A DNA stretch of 64,000 nucleotides, taken from the NCBI RefSeq assembly GCF_022811925.1, contig NZ_CP065511.1, positions 2,969,501-3,033,500 of the forward strand, read 5' to 3'. The notes beneath the pieces were generated by a model. That model made no database searches. It saw only the letters and a list, made by a program, of their open reading frames with translations, and had not been told where the DNA came from. The DNA comes from Cytobacillus oceanisediminis. GTDB lineage: Bacteria; Bacillota; Bacilli; Bacillales; Cytobacillaceae. Shown here piece by piece: positions 61,062 to 64,000 of the stretch. Made by a program: the position numbers and the translations under genes. Position 1 is the first letter of the stretch. Every line of letters begins with the position of its first letter.

Positions 61062-62510
61062 TTATTCCGGTTTCTTCATAAAAAGTGACAAGATTATATT
61101 AAGTATGGCTAAGGCCAAACTAATTTTAAATACCAGTGCCGAGCCCGCTGCCGCCGCCTGTGCCGGTTCTCCTGCGGCAGCTGCCAGGTAACTATTTTGC
61201 TTTGCGGCCATAAGGGATACCATAATGGCAATCCCAATAGCTCCGGACACTTGCTGCACTGTTTGCGTCAATGCAATCCCGTCTGGATAGTATTGTCTCG
61301 GAAGGGAATTCAGAGTGTTTGTCTGCACAGATGCCAGCACTGCCCCAATCCCCAGCATCATGATCATATGGGTTAACACAATCATCCATAAAGCTGTGTC
61401 TGTTCCAAACTGGGAATAAGCTCCATATCCAACCGCAACCAAAATGGTTCCGGGTGTGATGACTGCTTTCGGTCCAAATCTGTCAAATAATCGCCCGATT
61501 GCCGGAGCCAGAATGCAGTTTAGCAGGCTCCCCGGCAATAGAACCAGTCCGGTTGTGAATGCTGCGATGATCAAAGCCATTTGCATGTACATCGGTAAAA
61601 TGACAAGCATGGACAGCATATTAAAGAACGTGATAAAACTCATAAATACACCCAGAACAAACAGCGGATATTTGAATGCTTTCAAATTGAGCATCGGCAC
61701 ATCCAATTTTGTCTGACGCACAGCAAAAATAATGAGTGCCAGAATCCCTGCTATGATCGATATGATGACAGAAGTACTTGTCCATCCGCCATGCTCGCCG
61801 CCAGCACTCACTCCATAGACGATTCCCCCGAACCCGATCGTTGAGAGGAAAACCGATAATACATCAATGGAAACTTTCAGTATCTCATTTACATTCGGCA
61901 AATACGAAAACCCAAATAGTAAAGAAAACAGGAGGAAAGGAATCGTAAACCAGAAGATCCAATGCCATGAGAGTGTATCTAAAATGAGACCTGCCAATGT
62001 TGGACCCAGCGCCGGTCCTGCCAGCATGACCAATCCCATGATTCCCATTGCCCCGCCGCGTTTATCAGGAGGAAAAATAGTGAAAATGACATTTTGCGTC
62101 AGGGGTAAATTAATCGCTAATCCTGCTGCCTGAATAATGCGTCCTGCTAGTAAAACTGGAAATACGGAGGCTGTCGCAGCCATGACAGTTCCGATAATGG
62201 ATAACAGCACTGAAGCCATAAACATTTGCCTGGTTGTAAATTTTTGCATCATAATGCCTGTAACCGGCACCAAAATCCCCAGAGTCAAGAAATATCCTGT
62301 TGCCAGCCACTGAATGACAGTTGCATCAACGCTAAATATGAAGCTTAATTCGCCTAAAGCAATATTTAATGCCGTTTCACTGAAAAGTCCGACAAACCCT
62401 GCGACCAAAAGTGCCGCCATGATCGGGCCTGTTTTAACTTGCTTCTGTACTGCCGGAACCGCTTTAATCTGCCTATTTGCAATGGTCCCTGCTTTGTATT
62501 GATTATTCAC
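61062..62510 (-). CDS. DHA2-family multidrug MFS exporter
   Basis: 482 residues and 14 membrane segments; GTG at 62510 with AAGGAG upstream, 23 codons inside the longest frame. Family features: WLATGYFLTLGILVPVTGI, GRIIQAAGLAINLPLTQNV (motif C-like region GGAMGIMGLVMLAGPALGP). EmrB/QacA/LmrB type drug:proton antiporter. The divergent side holds the remnant of a MarR gene with two operator palindromes. Confidence 0.88.
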   Translation of the reverse strand: MNNQYKAGTIANRQIKAVPAVQKQVKTGPIMAALLVAGFVGLFSETALNIALGELSFIFSVDATVIQWLATGYFLTLGILVPVTGIMMQKFTTRQMFMASVLLSIIGTVMAATASVFPVLLAGRIIQAAGLAINLPLTQNVIFTIFPPDKRGGAMGIMGLVMLAGPALGPTLAGLILDTLSWHWIFWFTIPFLLFSLLFGFSYLPNVNEILKVSIDVLSVFLSTIGFGGIVYGVSAGGEHGGWTSTSVIISIIAGILALIIFAVRQTKLDVPMLNLKAFKYPLFVLGVFMSFITFFNMLSMLVILPMYMQMALIIAAFTTGLVLLPGSLLNCILAPAIGRLFDRFGPKAVITPGTILVAVGYGAYSQFGTDTALWMIVLTHMIMMLGIGAVLASVQTNTLNSLPRQYYPDGIALTQTVQQVSGAIGIAIMVSLMAAKQNSYLAAAAGEPAQAAAAGSALVFKISLALAILNIILSLFMKKPE

Positions 62511-62658
62511 TCGTAATACTCCTTCATTAGGAAAAGAATATCCCTTCAATTTTTGCTGTAAAGATATTAATGATTTCATTTATCAGCGTTTCCAAATTCC
62601 GCAGCACACCTCCATTTGCTAAACGGCTTGTTAACTATATCAAACTATTTTTCTTAAC

Positions 62659-62710
62659 GTCAACTAAGTTGACAAAATTTTATTTTTCTGATATTATCAA
62701 CTTAGTTGAC
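62659..62710. promoter_or_regulatory. Two MarR-type operator palindromes with a promoter
   Basis: GTCAACTAAGTTGAC (62659-62673) and ATCAACTTAGTTGAC (62696-62710) are palindromes with centres 37 bp apart. Between and over them TTGACA (62669-62674), 17-bp spacer and TATTAT (62692-62697) form a plus-strand promoter. A repressor bound here would also sit upstream of the exporter. Confidence 0.8.
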
Positions 62711-62719
62711 AGTATCCTT

Positions 62720-62836
62720 ATGTATGATATTGGATATCTGATTATAAATTTTTTAAAAGAATTGTCGCTTTCATTGGATAAGAGTGCAGAAGAGATAGAG
62801 GAACTAGTGAAGATAATGATAAAAGCAAGCAGATAA
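62720..62836 (+). pseudogene. MarR-family regulator remnant with internal deletion
   Basis: 38 codons: MYDIGYLIINFLKELSLSLD has the character of a MarR first helix, and KSAEEIEELVKIMIKASR that of a MarR C-terminal helix. The winged-helix middle (about 100 residues) is missing without a frame change. There is no good ribosome site. The operators and the exporter it should repress are intact, so exporter control may have been lost or passed to another regulator. Confidence 0.6.
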
Positions 62837-62840
62837 CAGA

Positions 62841-62890
62841 AAAAAGAATGTCCCTTCTGAATGTGATATTCATCGGGACATTCTTTTTCA
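62841..62890. terminator. Terminator between the MarR remnant and the sugar symporter
   Basis: AAGAATGTCCC ... GGGACATTCTT with inner GAATGTGATATTC; T-run on plus and A-run on the left, so it can work in both directions. Confidence 0.85.
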
Positions 62891-62920
62891 TTGTTCAATA
62901 GAAACCGCTAAAGGAAGCAA

Positions 62921-64000
62921 TTAGGCAGTTCTTTTCCAAATACTCTCCATGTTCTCAAGAGTTTTCCCTTTCGTTTCAGGTACAAACTTCCATACAAAAA
63001 TGGCTGAAAGAACACTCATCAGTCCATAGAAGCCGTAAGTTAAGCCGCCGCTGAATTCCATCATCATCGGATAAGTCGATGAAATGAAATAGTTTGCGGC
63101 CCATTGTGCTGCTACTGCTACCGCCACTGCCTGTCCGCGGATTTTGTTTGGGAAAATTTCCGAGATCAATACCCAGCATATCGGTCCCCATGACATCATG
63201 AAAGACGCTGTGTAAACGATAATAAAAATTAACGTGCCCATGCCGATTATATTGGAAAAAGCCATTCCTGCAACACCAAACATCCCGATCGCCATGCCAA
63301 TGGAACCCGTGATCAATAATGGCTTGCGTCCCCATTTATCTACAGTTAAAATGGCCACTACTGTAAAGATGACATTTATGACACCCATAACTATCGTCTG
63401 CAGCATCGAGGCATCCTTTGCTGCTCCCATGCTTTCAAAAATTCGCGGTGCATAGTACAAAGCCACATTAATCCCGACAAATTGCTGGAATACAGACAGC
63501 AGAATTCCTATAACAATCACTAATTTTCCGTATGCAAACAGTTTTTCTGCTGGAACATTTGCTGAGGCTGCTACCGATTTTTTGATTTCACCCAAGATCG
63601 TTTTTGCCTCTGCTGCACCATTAATTTTCGTAAGTACTGCTAAAGCTTTATCATCATGATTATTGATGGCCAGGTATCGGGGTGTCTCCGGAACCAGGAG
63701 CAGCAGAAGACCAAAGGCAAGGGCCGGAATAGCTTCTGAAGCAAACATGTACCTCCAGCCAACATCATTGATCCATTCCAAAGGACGCCCGCTGGCAATG
63801 CCCCAGTTTACAAAGTACACGACAAGCATTCCGAAAATGATCATAAACTGATTGAATGAAACCAGGCGTCCGCGGATATCGGCAGGTGCAATTTCGCCGA
63901 TATACATGGGAACAATTGCTGACGCCAGGCCAACCCCAATTCCACCTATAATGCGATAAAGATTAAAAGTCAATAATAACGAGATGGTCGGTTCCCCTTT
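62921..64000 (-). CDS. XylE/XylT-type sugar:proton symporter, partial
   Basis: At least 359 residues; the frame is open to the window edge, so about 100 N-terminal residues lie outside. Strong match in memory to E. coli XylE: YRIIGGIGVGLASAIVPMYI, QQFVGINVALYYAP, DKWGRKPLLITGS and the end FVPETKGKTLENME. Sugar-binding Gln-Gln and the PETKG signature are present. Probably carries D-xylose or a related monosaccharide with a proton. Confidence 0.9.
   Translation of the reverse strand, partial: KGEPTISLLLTFNLYRIIGGIGVGLASAIVPMYIGEIAPADIRGRLVSFNQFMIIFGMLVVYFVNWGIASGRPLEWINDVGWRYMFASEAIPALAFGLLLLLVPETPRYLAINNHDDKALAVLTKINGAAEAKTILGEIKKSVAASANVPAEKLFAYGKLVIVIGILLSVFQQFVGINVALYYAPRIFESMGAAKDASMLQTIVMGVINVIFTVVAILTVDKWGRKPLLITGSIGMAIGMFGVAGMAFSNIIGMGTLIFIIVYTASFMMSWGPICWVLISEIFPNKIRGQAVAVAVAAQWAANYFISSTYPMMMEFSGGLTYGFYGLMSVLSAIFVWKFVPETKGKTLENMESIWKRTA

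Overview
The window looks like chromosome of a low-to-mid GC, endospore-forming Bacillaceae (Bacillus/Cytobacillus type). The signs are strong AGGAGG-type ribosome sites, a Spo0E-like phosphatase with Spo0A-box-like sites, a proline T-box in front of proBA, a bioY-yhfT-yhfS operon as in B. subtilis, an S1-domain YabR, an RNase J paralogue, a MntR-type box on an mnt ABC operon, and a CGAAC-N4-GTTC LexA-type box. I see no prophage, insertion sequence, rRNA or tRNA. Most genes are on the minus strand.

Layout. 0.2-7.7 kb: a LysM-SPOR protein, a 52-bp tandem array, a molybdopterin oxidoreductase and an OFA-type transporter that share a homologous leader RNA, and a secreted glycerophosphodiesterase. 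7.9-10.7 kb: a small Spo0E-like gene, a thioredoxin-like lipoprotein with an in-frame TGA exactly where a CxxC cysteine is expected and a SECIS-like hairpin behind it (likely selenoprotein), a 30-residue holin-like toxin and a sporulation-type sensor kinase. 10.8-16 kb: a D-threonate-type four-carbon acid pathway (PdxA2, DUF1537 kinase, KdgT-like permease) under an unusual PrpR-like regulator. 16.1-19 kb: T-box-controlled proBA. 19-26 kb: RNase J paralogue, a structured element of unknown nature, YabR, BASS transporter, ABC1 kinase, esterase.

26-39 kb is a catabolic island. One minus-strand cluster carries Rieske dioxygenase alpha and beta, cis-diol dehydrogenase, extradiol dioxygenase, C-C hydrolase, aspartate-dehydrogenase-like enzyme, ThDP enzyme, aldehyde dehydrogenase, two SDR/VOC accessory proteins, cupin, MFS importer and an IclR regulator. 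A recurrent 16-bp operator (GTTTTRNATANAAAAC, usually with a second half-site 19 bp on) and a cre site mark its promoters. The enzyme set suggests removal of an amino-acid-like side chain plus ring dihydroxylation and meta-cleavage of an unknown aromatic.

39-43 kb: biotin-linked bioY-yhfT-yhfS, in which yhfS probably starts at ATT. 42.5-53 kb: two repeat proteins, a LexA-boxed VOC protein, an LysM amidase, a luciferase-like oxidoreductase, an EamA exporter with an AraC regulator, DinB and YiiX-like proteins, and an Arg/Asp-rich mini-protein. 53-57.3 kb: a plsY - (GNAT+class V aminotransferase fusion) - ltaS-like operon, which may make or modify an envelope lipid or polymer. 57.5-61 kb: manganese ABC transporter and a MntR-like protein that has lost four of six metal ligands. 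61-64 kb: a DHA2 drug exporter beside a gutted MarR gene with intact operators, and the 3' part of a XylE-type sugar symporter.

Five intergenic tandem arrays have periods of 20/21 bp or exactly 52 bp, which are whole numbers of DNA helical turns. A separate palindromic dispersed repeat occurs three times with compensatory base changes. Start codons were chosen from visible ribosome binding sites, so several genes are shorter than their maximal open frames.
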